64,000 nt of DNA from Manduca sexta (lineage: Eukaryota; Arthropoda; Insecta; Lepidoptera; Sphingidae), in assembly GCF_014839805.1 (NCBI RefSeq), contig NC_051142.1, positions 4,216,001 to 4,280,000 of the forward strand, read 5' to 3'. Below, one piece after another: positions 33,925 through 46,351 of the stretch. The notes beneath the pieces are model-generated. The model made no database searches, was not told the DNA's origin, and saw nothing but the letters and a program-made list of their open reading frames with translations. Within the stretch, counting starts at the first letter, position 1. Every line of letters starts with the position of its first letter. A program made the translations under genes and the position numbers.

Positions 33925-34936
33925 TCTATACTATTATATAAAGCTGAAGAGTTTGTTTGTTTGTTTGTTTGTTTGAACGCGCTAATCTCAGGAACTACCG
34001 GTCCAAACTGAAAAAATCTTTTTGCGTTGGATAGCACTTTGTTCGTGGAGTGCTATAGGCTATATATCATCACGCTATACCCAATAGGAGCGGAGCAGTA
34101 ATGGCTAATCTCAGGAACTACCGGTCCAAACTGAAAAAATCTTTTTGCATTGGATAGTCCTTTATTCGTGGAGTGCTATCGGCTATATATCATCACGCTA
34201 TACCCAATAGGAGCGGAGCAGTAATGGCTAATCTCAGGAACTACCGGTCCAAACTGAAAAAATCTTTTTGTGTTGAATAGTCCTTTGTTTGTGGAGTGCT
34301 CAAAGTTATATATCATCACGCTATACCCAAAATATAAGGAGCAGAGCAGTAATGGCTAATCTCAGGAACTACCGGTTTGAACTGAAAAATTCGTTTTGTG
34401 TTGGATAGCCCTTTATTTGTGGAGCGCTATAGGCTATATATCATTACGCTATGACCAATAGGAGCGGAGCAGTAATGGCTAATCTAAGGAACTACCGGTT
34501 TGAACTGAAAAAATATTTTTGTGTTGGATAGCCCTTCGATCCCGGAGTGCTATAGGCTATATATTATCACGCTATGACCAATAGGAGCAGAGCAGTAATG
34601 AAATATGTTGCAAAAACGGGGAAAAATTATTAGTTTTGAGAGCTTCCGTTGCGTGCGCTGCGTAAACGCTTAAAGTTATGCAACAATGATGTATGACGGG
34701 ATTGTTCCTCTTAAAAAGTTCTAAAAAATATATTATAAAACAAAGTCCCCCGCTGCATCTGTCTTCCTGAACGTGTTAAACTCAAAAACTACCCAACGTA
34801 TTAAGATGAAATTTGGTATGGAGACAGTTTGAGACCCTGGGAAGAACATAGGCTCCCGGGAAATTACCACTTTTATAACGGAAAACTTTAGCCTGAAAAA
34901 CTTTATAACGCGGGCGGAGCCACGGGCAAAAGCTAG
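33925..34936 (+). mobile_element. Non-autonomous Helitron, 1012 bp, with tandem repeats
   Basis: Canonical ends: A|TC at 33925, and a GC hairpin (CGCGGGCGGAGCCACGGG) followed by AAAAGCTAG|T at 34936. A (GTTT)n tract lies at 33951-33975, then five tandem units of about 123 bp fill 33981-34600. The last 200 bases resemble the short Helitron at 19079. No Rep/helicase frame is present, so it depended on a partner. Unit similarity and intact ends suggest a fairly young copy. Confidence 0.85.
33981..34600 (+). repeat. Five 123-bp tandem repeats inside Helitron
   Basis: Units start with GCTAATCT at 33981, 34104, 34227, 34355 and 34478. Lengths are 123, 123, 128, 123 and 123. Units 1-3 share 'ccggtccaaactg', while units 4-5 share 'ccggtttgaactg', suggesting stepwise expansion. 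Confidence 0.9.
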
Positions 34937-35857
34937 TGAATGATATAATTCGTAAAGACAAAATATATTTATTTCATAGTAGCAATAGTTTTAATATGTG
35001 TACTGCTAAAATACCTACTTACATAAAAATCTAAGATTAAAATGAATACCTCAATTTTGGTTTTCAAATTATATTACTTAATAGTTTATATTTTTGTATT
35101 ATATACTTTGAAGTCGATTTTACATCTTCTAATTCCTTGAAAACACAGATTTACTCAGGAAACAGAAGAGGAAGAAACCCTTCGAGTTACCGTAGTAGAT
35201 ATTTAGTGCAACATAGTGAAGTGAAACTACTAAATAAATTTCAGCACGTGATCAGATCCGCGAAGAAAACTACATTATAGTATTAATTTGCTGGTAAATA
35301 TTTTCATATTCCATATTTTTTTTAAATAATATTACGTTACACTACATTAATGGACCAACGAAATTCAATTTTCGCTCAAACTCGATAAACTCACCCAGAC
35401 TTACTTTCGAAAATATGAAACTGTAATATGCAATCAAAGTTACCGGCAAACTCGCACATACGTTTCAACCAAAATTCTCCCGGTGTAGCAACGAAATCAC
35501 GATATAAACTTTGAACATATTAAATTAATTTCTGCTCGCACCTCGTGATAGGTCAGCGCTGAAAGGATGTATAGAATCGCCTCTGATGGAGAATATTTTA
35601 AGCCCCTTTCAATGGGGACCAGGTAAGCCGTAAAATCGGAAACCGTATGCAATATGTAGTGTAAAGATTGCCCGCTCTACTATGTTGTCACACGGCGCGG
35701 ATGGCTCAACAATAAGACCCACAATTCCATTAAACTTTTACTGTTGTGCCAATCGTGTTAATCTGTCCTTTAATTAAAGTTTTTTTTTCATAGCACAATT
35801 GTTGTTTTAGATAACAGAATACCAAACAAATCAATTCACATCAAGCATATCTTTTGT
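34937..35857. other. No recognised features
   Basis: AT-rich. Confidence 0.5.
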
Positions 35858-36020
35858 GAAGTAGCGACAGTCTAACGGTGAGTGAAACGGAATACTGAGA
35901 CAAAAAACATTGGTTCGACTTGAGACATAACTTTTCACTGGTACTGATGATTAAGTATTATTCATCGCCCAAGGGAAACTTCATTAAACTTCCCGCATAT
36001 GTAAGAATACTTCCCTAAGA
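35858..36020 (+). repeat. Possible old A-type SINE head
   Basis: 'gtagcgacagtctaacggtg', 'aacggaatactgagacaaaa' and 'ttggttcgact' follow the order of the A head. Heavily decayed. Confidence 0.3.
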
Positions 36021-36808
36021 ATTAAAATTTTAAAAACAACTAAGTCTCAATCAACTTTTGGAAAGAAAGGCCGTGGAAAGACATACAAAATATCATTATA
36101 ATCAACTTTACGCTTAATGAAGCCATTCAGCTTCATAGATGAGGTCCATGGCGAAAACTAGGATACCAATTGTTCTAATATTATTGATAAACAGGCACCT
36201 CTGCCCCAAATCAATCTACAATGCTAATAAATCATTGTCCTTAGTTAAGATAAATGCTCAGAATATGAATCACAATACATCATCATTATTCTCTCATTGA
36301 GCAGACATCTTATATTTCGCGTAAATATCAAATCGACGTAAAAATGAAATAATTTTCCTCAAACAACAACTGACAGCATTGCATACCAAAACTAATTTGT
36401 ATTCTTTTTTTATTTATAAGCCATACCAGAGTTTATCACACATTTGCTTATAAACTTACATAAAATGAATAGCATAATAAGTATGATTCACTATTATAGG
36501 TAAACACCACAGTAAAATTGTTTGACAATAAACCGAAAATACATTTATTTTAGCCATATATTGTAAATACGCAATTAAGTCTAGGCGCAAATTATGTTTT
36601 GTATTTGTAATTATTTGTATTTGTAAATGTGTGGTTTGACGATTATTGTTTTTCGTCGTCCCATTGATTTTCAACATTGGATCTTATTTCATTCTGAGTT
36701 GGTTTATACACTTATAATAGTTACTAATTTATTTTTGGTGTAGAAAGCCATAATTTCGGTAGCATTGGTTTTCCGTACCTACGTTTGTGCAAGATAGCAT
36801 AAAGTCTA
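36021..36808. other. No recognised features
   Basis: The minus frame at 36456-36677 is unsupported. Confidence 0.5.
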
Positions 36809-36855
36809 TACAGGGTCATTTTGACTTTGCGTTACTAAAAGAAATCACCTACCTG
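36809..36855 (+). mobile_element. Single terminal repeat of a K-type element
   Basis: TACAGGGTCATTTTGAC and the following 25 bases match the left end of the inverted-repeat element at 37531. No matching right end is visible nearby except that of the 37531 copy. Confidence 0.5.
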
Positions 36856-37394
36856 GCACCTGGCGGCCTGGCATTTTAAAAAAAGTTCCAATTGCATGCA
36901 AACTGCTCGATAAAGCAATTTAGAACTGCTTGCTCAATGTACGAGCTCCAAAATACTCACGAGTTGTTTGCAAAGTATTGAATACAATGTTATCGAGTCT
37001 ATCGTGAGCTGTTCAATTATAAAACCGAATTGTACTTCAAAGGATAACGGAAATTATTTTTATTTATACTTTATTTTAATAAATAAGTTTTTTTTACACT
37101 TAGTTAAATAAAGTTTCATAATATTATTTTACTCTAATGTTGACTTTCCAAGATACAGGCTTCGCCTAGTTTTTGGAACCCCATGGTAATTTTTGTATTT
37201 GATAATGATTCTTGTGATGTTATTTATTTGAATGCAATTTTGAGTAGTCTTACTGCAAATAAACTATTAAACATCAACTGATTACTATAGAACCAAGTAT
37301 GCAACTTCTTAGGATTCACTTCTTCGAGATACTAAGAATCGCGCGGACTGATCTTGTTGCTAAGAAACACTATAACTACTGCAAAACTCGCAGT
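36856..37394. other. Unrecognised; possibly K-element interior
   Basis: It may be the inside of the element whose left end is at 36809. No frame is supported. Confidence 0.35.
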
Positions 37395-37470
37395 TGCTGA
37401 AGTCACTAGTGACGAAGGGTCCATAAAACCCGATTACTATCGGCTTCCCTTTATGCAGTATCTAATTCTA
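37395..37470 (+). repeat. Family L fragment
   Basis: 'gacgaagggtccataaaacc' and 'tatcggcttccctttatgca' match 48753-48805 near the assembly gap, indicating a dispersed repeat. Confidence 0.4.
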
Positions 37471-37530
37471 TTTATCTATTTCTAATGGTTAGAACAATTT
37501 GCAGACCACATTCATGCATATTAGTACCTA

Positions 37531-37953
37531 TACAGGGTCATTTTGACATCGCGTTACTAAATCAAACCACATACTTATCTAGTTGGATATAACTATTTAC
37601 CATAAGTTACTTGAGCCGTAGATGTAAAATAAAAAAGTTTAAGTTTCGAATAAAATAAATATTAACAAAAAGTAATTTTAATTTTACGCGCCCTAAAAGT
37701 CACTACTAAAGTACTCACTACTACTCTAAGGTAATTCGCTGCAGTGGCAACATCATACTTTCATTCAGAAATACACCCACGGACACGCCGTATTCGCATT
37801 AAACTACAAAATGTTCAAAAAACCTGAAAACAAAAAACCAGGACCTTTCGTGAAAATATTAATTATTTATGGATAATTTTTGGAACAATGTCAATAAAGG
37901 TGAAGACGAGTATGTGGTTTCATTTAGGAACGCAATGTCAAAATGACCCTGTA
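37531..37953. mobile_element. 423-bp element with 44-bp terminal inverted repeats (K)
   Basis: Left end 37531-37574 and right end 37910-37953 are inverted copies with 3 mismatches in 44. TA (37529-37530 and 37954-37955) flanks both sides, possibly a TA or TATA target duplication. There is no transposase frame. It fits a MITE-like, non-autonomous DNA transposon; the superfamily is not assignable by eye. Confidence 0.8.
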
Positions 37954-37955
37954 TA

Positions 37956-39060
37956 TTGCGTCGGGTTCAATTTCGGAAAAATTTCACCTTTCGCCACTGA
38001 GTCACTGAAGCTGACACAGCGTCTGCGCGAAGCCTAACGTCAAACATCTGTAAACATTACCCAGAAACACGACTATAAATGGATACTGTATAAAATGTCC
38101 ATCGACCTTTTAAGTTATTGATTTTATATTCTTGTATATACGAAGTTTAAAGGGCGTACATTTATGAATTCATTCATAACTAATTGGTACAACAATTAAT
38201 TGCTTGATAATGCCATGGCGACGCGATAAATCGTGTCCCAAACAAAATTTTCAAAGCGTCATAACTGAGAGGTTAAAAGGCATAGCATTCTCTGTTCGGA
38301 ACAACCGTCCCAATCAGCACTTTCTTTAACCAAAAAATATTCGCAAAATATTAACAACCGTCCCCTCTTTTAATTATTTATAAGTCGAATGTGAAATATA
38401 GCTCTGTTGAAAGAATTATATGTACATGTTACTAAATATCACGTTGAATTTTCTGTGCATTACTGCGGCTTTATAATTATCAAAGCAATAAGAACAGAAA
38501 ATGTATACGTATCATTACTGTCGTTTACATTCGACTCTTTGAAGCACAATAGAAAAAATAAAATGAGTAATCCCGCATTAAAACATTCGAGCGAAAGGAT
38601 TAGATACGGAATTTGCTGCATCGCTGTTTCTTATACTATTATTATTGGAGGGACCAAAATTATTTTGCTCAAATATTACACTTATAATGAAAGCTTTCAA
38701 CATTGCTACATTGGAACGAAACCTCAAAAAAGAAAAGTTGTCAACTACAGACATGACTTCGACCTTTGAATCTTCTTAATAAAGTTTTTGGACGTGAAAA
38801 AGAAATGGCAGTCTAGGCTGCATGACTGAGAATCATTGCCTTCTCCTTTAAAAAACGAGGGGAAAATGAAGTCAAAAAGGCACTTTCAAAATCTATTTTA
38901 TTTTTCACTGCTAATAACCGCGGATGATTATTTTTCAAATTTCAATTGCAATTTGTTGCTATTGACTGAAGATATTTTTTTTATTTTCCTATTATAACCG
39001 CAAATGACAATAACTAACAGTTACTTATGTTAAATAAAAAAAGAGCTCTAAGTTACCTAT
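37956..39060. other. No recognised features; one 120-codon frame
   Basis: The frame at 38407-38769 begins with a non-ATG codon. It has a mid-length hydrophobic stretch but no motif, and is probably chance. Confidence 0.45.
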
Positions 39061-39130
39061 CGTAAAAAACACTGGCTGAATTCTTTTGTTTTCTAAATTC
39101 AAAATATTCGACAAACCGTCGAAGGGGCGA
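39061..39130 (+). repeat. Direct repeat, left copy
   Basis: Bases 39061-39130 match 40858-40922 except for a 5-base indel and one substitution. The pair encloses about 1.7 kb. Confidence 0.85.
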
Positions 39131-40144
39131 AAGATTAGTCGGCCTTCGCAACAGTACCCTCAAAATATTAACGATGTACATCCCCACTATTGACGCCGAT
39201 CAACCGCACCTCTTTGTTCCCTCGAACTAGTCTCGATAGCGATTATTGTCATCCCCGTCGCTTACAATTCATCCACGATCATGTATAAATGTATAGACAC
39301 AAATTTTACATTGTTATTTTCTCCATTTACTGCGGGACTGTTAATATTTTCTACGTGTAAGTTGTAACAATGAGTTTCATTTTGCGTCCAAACTATGAGG
39401 CTTTAGAAATTAGAGTTTCGTGCCACATTATTTATATTTTAAATAATACTTGAACCAAACAAACAATTATAAAACATCGGGTAAATATTTCTCATTTTTT
39501 AAAAACTCTCTAAACAGAAACAATATGACGTTAATTACCTATAAAGTTGTTATTTTTAACTAGCTTTTGTAAACTTTGTTGTAAAGGACTGTCCTAAGGG
39601 ACCCAAGGCTTTACCAGGAATAAAGTTGGATGGACAATATACGGTAATTATCAAAGTCCTAACCAGATTAATTAAACCAACCAAAATAAATAGAATTCAA
39701 TTATCACAATTTAAAAGAAACACTTATTCGCATGATTACAAATACAATATATATTGGGGTAGACAATTGCTAGGAATAACATCATCATTTCCAATCAATA
39801 ATTATTAATCTAGTCTGCATTCTAAATATTAAAAAAAGTATGTTGAAAAATGCATACATAAATTTTAATTCAGAAAAGGTGTCCAGGGCAACGGAATATT
39901 GCGACTAATATGATCATGCGGCATATGCAAAGTCGCCACAAGGAATGGATATCACTGATTGTGTGGTTGAAGGTGCTAACCTCGGTTTGGCACGATTCTC
40001 GCCGAATCATACATGTTGGTCAGTCACGAATGTCTGACGAAATAATGAATTTTTGGGAGTGAAATTTCTCGCCGGTATAGAGATATATTTGCCTCCTATT
40101 ATATTATGATGGGGCGTATATAAGCTCGGTGTAATGTGGATGCA
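39131..40144. other. Unrecognised segment within the direct-repeat pair
   Basis: Minus-strand translations at 39850-40090 have scattered coding-like phrases but many stops. It may continue the relic at 40145-40660. Confidence 0.35.
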
Positions 40145-40660
40145 TCAATTAGGCTTCTGCCTAACCCTCCAAGTATACTGGCGTGCGTTTTCGCTTTTAT
40201 ATAGCGCCGCGCTGTGATATGTTTTACCAAACTCTCGCAGAATATCATCTAGAAGACCTCTCTTTGTCTTGCTAAGTAATTTCATAGGTAACTCTTTAAT
40301 AGTCGTAATAGGAGACAACAAAACTACGCTAGAGTCGTTTTTCAATGCAATTTCCAAGCTATACTTAATTTTGGTAACATATCTTTGTATAGCTTTATTA
40401 TATCGATGGTTTTAACAGTAGGTAATTTAGCAAACAGTTTCTCTTTAAGCAGACAACAAATTACCAATTATGTAAATCAACGACGCAGGACCATTGAAAA
40501 ATAGCGCGGTACAAAACACAATCCAAAGACGTATACCCATCATGAATCTTGGGAACGTTCTCGAAGAGGATATCGTTACATACCGGTAAAGAAATTGCCC
40601 TTTCTATTGTAGTAGTCAAAAACGGGCATTGACCTGAATCCAAAATGTGTCACGTGTGAA
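40145..40660 (-). pseudogene. Broken coding-like relic, identity unknown
   Basis: Three minus-strand stretches in different frames join up end to end: 40643-40464, about 40445-40345, and 40357-40148. The middle one includes KEKLFAKLPTVKTIDIIK; the last includes KELPMKLLSKTKRGLLDDIL. The change of frame with continued coding-like composition (Lys/Leu/Ile-rich, few low-complexity runs) suggests an old protein-coding sequence with at least two frameshifts. I do not recognise the family. It could be a transposon, a host pseudogene or an old viral insertion. It lies between two 65-70-bp direct repeats. Confidence 0.3.
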
Positions 40661-40857
40661 TAGGGCTGACACTTTTGTGAAGAAGTCGATTCGGAACAGA
40701 CGTATTTATCGTAGGACTAGACTTTGTAAAGCACCGAGGCCATGAAGGCAGGCAGCTTCGAAGACTTGACAGCCTATTTTAGGTCATCACCTATGAAAAC
40801 TAACAAAGCATCTTACCTACTACATTAAAATAAAACTATTTGAATGTCTAACATTCG

Positions 40858-40922
40858 CGTAAAAAACACTGGCTGAATTCTTTTCTAAATTCAAAATATT
40901 CGACAAACTGTCGAAGGGGCGA
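40858..40922 (+). repeat. Direct repeat, right copy
   Basis: See the 39061 copy. An 11-base palindrome (ATTTAGTATAA, 40922-40950) starts at its end. Confidence 0.85.
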
Positions 40923-40950
40923 TTTAGTATAAGAAATCATTATACTAAAT

Positions 40951-42407
40951 TAAATCCTGCTCCCCAAACGAGTCACACGCGGTGCACCTGGGCCCTTGCT
41001 TTTCAAATTTACTCTATTGATTCATAGACGTATATAATTCATATAGCTTTCATGTTTGATTTTTACATTAAACCGCGAACGTAACAAACGACAATATTAC
41101 ATTCCATTTTCTAGTCGTGCGCGATCTCGATAAGCATGTCGGGTTAACCCAGAGACATCTAACTAAACGAGCAAGCACTGTCAGTGGACAGGGTTGCCAG
41201 CAGTAGCGAAAGGTGACATTTTCAGAAAAAGAACGTGACACAACATATAGGTAATAATATGCATAAATGCCGCCTGCAATTTGTTCTAATGATAGTGAAA
41301 TATTACATAAATTCTACATAAAGGGAAGCCGGCAAGAATTAGGTTATATGGAGCCTCTGCCACTAGTTGCTATTGCCAATTACCAGTAGCAACCCTATTC
41401 GAACATTACATACACTAATAATGCGTGGCATTGCACTGGTCACCCTGAGACATTGGACATTGCGTCTCATAATATCTCATATTTATTATTATTTATTAGA
41501 GATCTAAGTTTTTTAATCGAGTTTATAATGCTAAAACAATATTCACCGTATGTCTATGACCTTAGGAGTCAGTATATATGCGTCTAAGCTGAATTTAATA
41601 TATTATTAACTCCAAAATGATAAATATAACCCTGAATAAACACAACCGCGGAAATGTCAAAATGGATAAACTTTTAAAACGTTTCTGCCTTTTCTGAATT
41701 AGATATCCACAAAGTGAAACAAGAACATTGGTATTCCGAAACTTTTACCAATGCTCTTTGAAACTTTTGTTAGGTACGTCCATGTTGTGAACATACACGA
41801 GGTTCTGTTTTATAAATTTATGTCGCATTAATAATACAACCAGTCACTACGTCCACTTTAAAAATATAGTTGCTCTTTTTGTATATTTTATTTTATCGTA
41901 ACACAAGAAACAAACATTATAACATACACAAATAATTAACTCACACATAATACCAAAAAAGTTTTCAACATCTAAAGGGAACAGTTATAAGTTTTGTCGG
42001 CAAAAATAGTCCTATTTAACACAAGATTATCAAGACAAATGAATTACTTATTTCATATTCTTCTTTCTATGTGATTATAATTGATTACCGTTAGTGTTTA
42101 TACAAATTAAAACTCAAAGTAAAGGCGGAACATCATTTAAAAAAACATTTCAAATAAGTAATTCACAAACATTCGCTCAAATTTATGAAATTTGTAGCCT
42201 TAAACCACACTCGGTATTTTAACTGATGTCATTAAAAAATCCGTCGATGATTGTATCTAATAAGCCACATAACCATACATAGAAAATGTAACGTCAACGT
42301 AACTGCATTTACTACGGAAAAGAAATTTATCCACGCTTTTCTTCCGGAAGATAAACAAGGAAAATAAAATAAATAAATCAATATAAACCATTATATTGAT
42401 TATATAT
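40951..42407. other. Mostly unrecognised
   Basis: A weak family-I-like patch ('gcgtggcattgcactggtca', 'ctgagacattggacattgcg') lies at about 41370-41490. A 13-base inverted repeat (42041-42053 with 42152-42164) is also present and may be chance. Confidence 0.4.
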
Positions 42408-42514
42408 TATAAAGTCCTGCATGACCATGAAGGCTGCAAAGTCTTTGAAACGTCCGGAGAAAAACAAAATACAAAAACCGCGATAGAATCCGAAAATTAG
42501 TTTAATTTCAATAC
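42408..42514 (+). repeat. F-family repeat, 3' part
   Basis: 'gaccatgaaggctgcaaagt', 'aaaaaccgcgatagaatccg' and 'aaaattagtttaatttcaat' are close to the F copies at 15362 and 16631. Confidence 0.6.
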
Positions 42515-45500
42515 ATATTATTAAAACATTTTATATAAAATCCAGTGATAGTTTTTATTCTAACACAATAAATACTCTCATACTGATACAACAGTTACAT
42601 CTAGGTACCTTTTTTGATGATTACGCAATTTAAACTATTTAATCAAACAACATAGTGATAAAATACAATAAATCAACTAACATTCCCAAAGCTCAACCGC
42701 CCGCCCGTCTTGGGAACCGCTGAAAACATTAATAAAACATTACTGAATTAACTGCGCTTCACTATTATATTAAGGCCAAAAAATACGAATTTATAACAAG
42801 GTTATCACCCATGAGAGTGAAGGAATATAAATCAACGTGATACCTCAATGCTATGACTTATCCAAAAAAAAGGTTTTACGGTAGCCACCAGCTTAGCTGT
42901 GCCCCTGGCATTGACGTCTATGGACGACGGTAACCACTTACAGGGTTAAAAAACCTTCGCCATCCTTTTAGATACGTTATGGGACCTCAATAGAGAGTTG
43001 CCTTTATTAAATAGTAAATACTATTGAGGATTAGGTTTATGCATCGCAGACGCTGCAACTTATAGCCAAGACACACCCTATTACTGTCAGTTTCATAGTA
43101 GTATAAACTTTCCCGGCAGTCAGTAACATGTTGATACTACGCTACGCCTACATCTTAATCTGTAGCTTATAAAAATAATTATAATGACGATATTATTATT
43201 TTTATAAGTTTAAAATATAATTCCTGGTCCATTATATCAGTAGTATATAATTAAATAAGGTTCATACATTCACCATCTACAATATAAATGGACGTAATGA
43301 CACGTCAAATACAGAACAATACATACAAAGCTTACTACGTTACGTTTTACCGTTCAACGTTCGGTATTCAGCTGTACACATATGGGTAATTTGCAACAAA
43401 TTGACGTGTGTCAGAGAAAATTGGAATAGAACGTAATTTGGCGTCCAAATGCGGGGTTAGTGCGCCGAGCACAAGCATCGCCACTTCGCACGCAAGTTCT
43501 GTCGCATTTTAAATGCTTGTTTTAAACTGACATTCGTTATAATTTCCTTGTTTCTATTTTTCATCCTTAAAAAGTGTTTTTGGGAAACTTTATTTAATCA
43601 TATTGTTATTGCCTAAATAGTTTAATTCTATTAAAATTTAAAGATTATTATGATATGCCTTGTACATTTAAATGAAAATTATTAGAAAAAAAATCGGGAG
43701 TATACTTTTCAAATTGCATAGGTATCCTAGTTTGCAACACATTTAAATAAGTGGACAATGAATAACCACATTTTATAAAACTTAAAAATACACGTACGTT
43801 AATAAAGTGTACCTACCCGGTTACAAACACACCATGAAATCCAGAAAAAATGCACTAATCACGGCGGCACCTAAAATCACTGGTAACTGAAACGGCCGGT
43901 CGAAAATTAAATTCTTATTTTAAAATCCACACATTTCCAATAGAAAGCGTATCATAAATTTAAATTTGGAAGAGCAAAACCAGAGACACGAGCGTTTTCT
44001 ACTTTTAAAATTGCGCGATAGATGGCAACGGCAGCCTACATGAGTCCGTAGGCGTCCTGACTGTGATAAATCGCGGCGCCCACTGGAGCTCGCGCGGTCC
44101 AACCGCTGCTTTCACGCCATAGTAGCAGATACGTAGCGACAGTAGATAGGTAGTACACAACTGTTGCTCTTGCTGGCGGATTAAAAAACCTTTGTTGGTC
44201 GTCCAAAATAGCGCTTCTGTGTACGGATGGTATTAACTGTATATATATCTGCCCCAGTAACCGCATGAAGCTTTTGTAATCTATTACAATGACAAATATT
44301 TTTGTTCAATTTTATATTTCATGCATATAGTCATTGTACTACCAAATTCAATTCGGCAACGTATGTTCAGAAGGTGCCTAACTCGTTCCAAGTTATTTCT
44401 GTAGGGGATCGTGTTATAAAATATAAGCCGTGGTAACCCAGTTTTGTGTACATTAGGCATAAATTAGAAGCAAAACGCAGGTGGGGTGCCGAATCGAGTG
44501 CGTCTTTACCAAGCTTACTATGTGATTGATGATTTCACGTCAGAAAGAATTACTGGCCAGCGGCTAATGAATCACGAATTCAGTGCGTTCCACCTAAAAT
44601 TACCCTGGTTTTGTTGATCAAAGATTTAATCTGGCACGGTGTTAGGTTTATTGGTATTCAAAACTATTTTACTTAATGCAATAAAATTTAATTAGGTTTT
44701 ATTAATATAATAAATTAAATTGTTAATGCAAATACTATAAATATATACCTAATCACTGTTTGACAAAGACAACGGATCACATCGCGTAGCCAAGAAAACC
44801 AATTTGTGAAAAATATTAACTAATTAAAATCAAAAATGTATATATAGTAAGATGCACTGAAAGATTGTTTTCCATAAGCGACTATTAGCGAAAAAAATCA
44901 ATGCAAACGTGCAAATTATACGTACTAATGCTTCTTAAAACGTTTCGATTACAAATGCCTTAGTGCGATTCATTCTAACAACGGGCTGGTCTCCGCCTTC
45001 TTTTTATTTTCCTGGCTATATTATCTCGATCAGGATCACGGTCTTTGTTTTTTAATACAATCTAATGGCATGGCCATAATCTTTCTTTACCTTAGATTGT
45101 ATATTGTGAAAATAGTTATGGTATCGAATTCAAATCCATATTACATATTTTACTTGATAAAATAAAAAATAATGAATTTTGCAAAATAATATAAAATTAC
45201 TAACGTGGTATTGCGTGTCAAGTAACGCTAACTTTATATTATGAAGCGTATTAACACAACCAAATTAAAGTTCAGAAGCCCGTGTTGAAAGTTAAATGAT
45301 TCCATCATTGTTGCCCTGTTTCGGTTACCTTCGCCCGTCAAAATATCAAAATTACTAGGGTCGAGTTTTAATGAGATAAAGGGCCTTTTGAAATCAACTG
45401 TTTCAATATCATCATTGTAGGCATTGCGCAGACGGGCGGTTTTAATTGAGCTAACATTCGACAATATGGGAAATAATACGCATGCGCGAAGATAATAATT

Positions 45501-45772
45501 AGGTGCATTTGATTCTACCAACATCTTCTGGAACAAAGCGTACCTGCGAGTAAATCAAAAAACATAAAGGTTAATTATAGTGCCCTCATTTACAAATATT
45601 CATATTGTGCTTTGTAAAAGTAACCAATTACCGTTAACAAGCCCTATGGCCGGATAGTGCTCTGCGCTGACAGGGCGAACAGAGAGTCATTTTATATGAA
45701 CAATGACCATAGAATTATTATGTACTACTCCATTACAATGACACAAGTGATTCACTGAAAAGCATCAGCACT
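42515..45772. other. AT-rich DNA with a GC-rich patch
   Basis: Patches at 43435-43510 and 43985-44270 are GC- and CpG-richer than their surroundings. No splice pair, initiator or coding frame is convincing. Minus frames at 43920-44102, 44036-44266 and 45234-45536 are unsupported. Confidence 0.45.
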
Positions 45773-46009
45773 TTGCTGGTGGTAGTATTTATTTCATATC
45801 CGCCAGAATAGCGACCACGGTACACAAGGTGTTAAAACCCACCATAGTGGTCCACGTAAGTATGCAGCGTTCCAGGAGCAGCCATTGTATATCCTGTCCA
45901 ACAGGCACAATTGTGTTGACTGCTGAGGGGTCATCATATCTCGTCAGTCAACATTCTATTCTACTTACTATCAGGTGCATGGAGTCACTTAGCCCTGCAC
46001 GTATAAAAG
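45773..46009 (+). repeat. B-family repeat, near full length
   Basis: It matches 8587-8838 end to end, including the internal inverted repeat around GTTGACTG/CAGTCAAC and the TATAAAAG end. The plus frame at 45829-46017 is its shadow; the B copy at 8.6 kb gives a similar spurious frame. Confidence 0.7.
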
Positions 46010-46058
46010 ATCGATAACGAACATATCAGATCCCGTTGATATAGAATGTGGCTTATAT

Positions 46059-46351
46059 AATAATTATATCAGCCCTGTATTATATACTTGCCCACTGCTA
46101 AGCACGGGCCTCCTCTACTACTGAGAGGGATTAGGCTTTAGTCCACCACGCTGGCCTAGTGCGGATTGGTAGACTTCACACACCTTCGAAATTCCTATAG
46201 AGAACTTCTCGGACGTGCAGGTTTCCTCACGATGTTTTCCTTCACCGTTAAAGCGAACGATAAATTCACAAAGAAACACATGATTTTTTAGAAGTCAGAG
46301 ATGTGTGCCCTTGCAATTTGAACCTGCGGACATTCGTCTTGGCAGACCGTT
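46059..46351 (-). repeat. A-family SINE, 5'-truncated
   Basis: Full 3' end and body on the minus strand, but the tRNA-like head is cut off at 46351 after the 'ggcagaccgtt' stretch. It sits about 50 bases after a B element, as at 8.8 kb. Confidence 0.8.

Noticed and set aside
33981..34600. Regular 123-bp repeats as a CRISPR-like array
   Set aside because: Units are contiguous without unique spacers and lie within a Helitron of a eukaryotic genome.
38407..38769. 120-codon plus frame, the longest without N
   Set aside because: No ATG start, no motif and no flanking gene signals; its length is plausible by chance in 64 kb.
42041..42164. 13-base inverted repeat as a transposon end pair
   Set aside because: AT-rich arms about 100 bases apart without target duplication; chance is likely.
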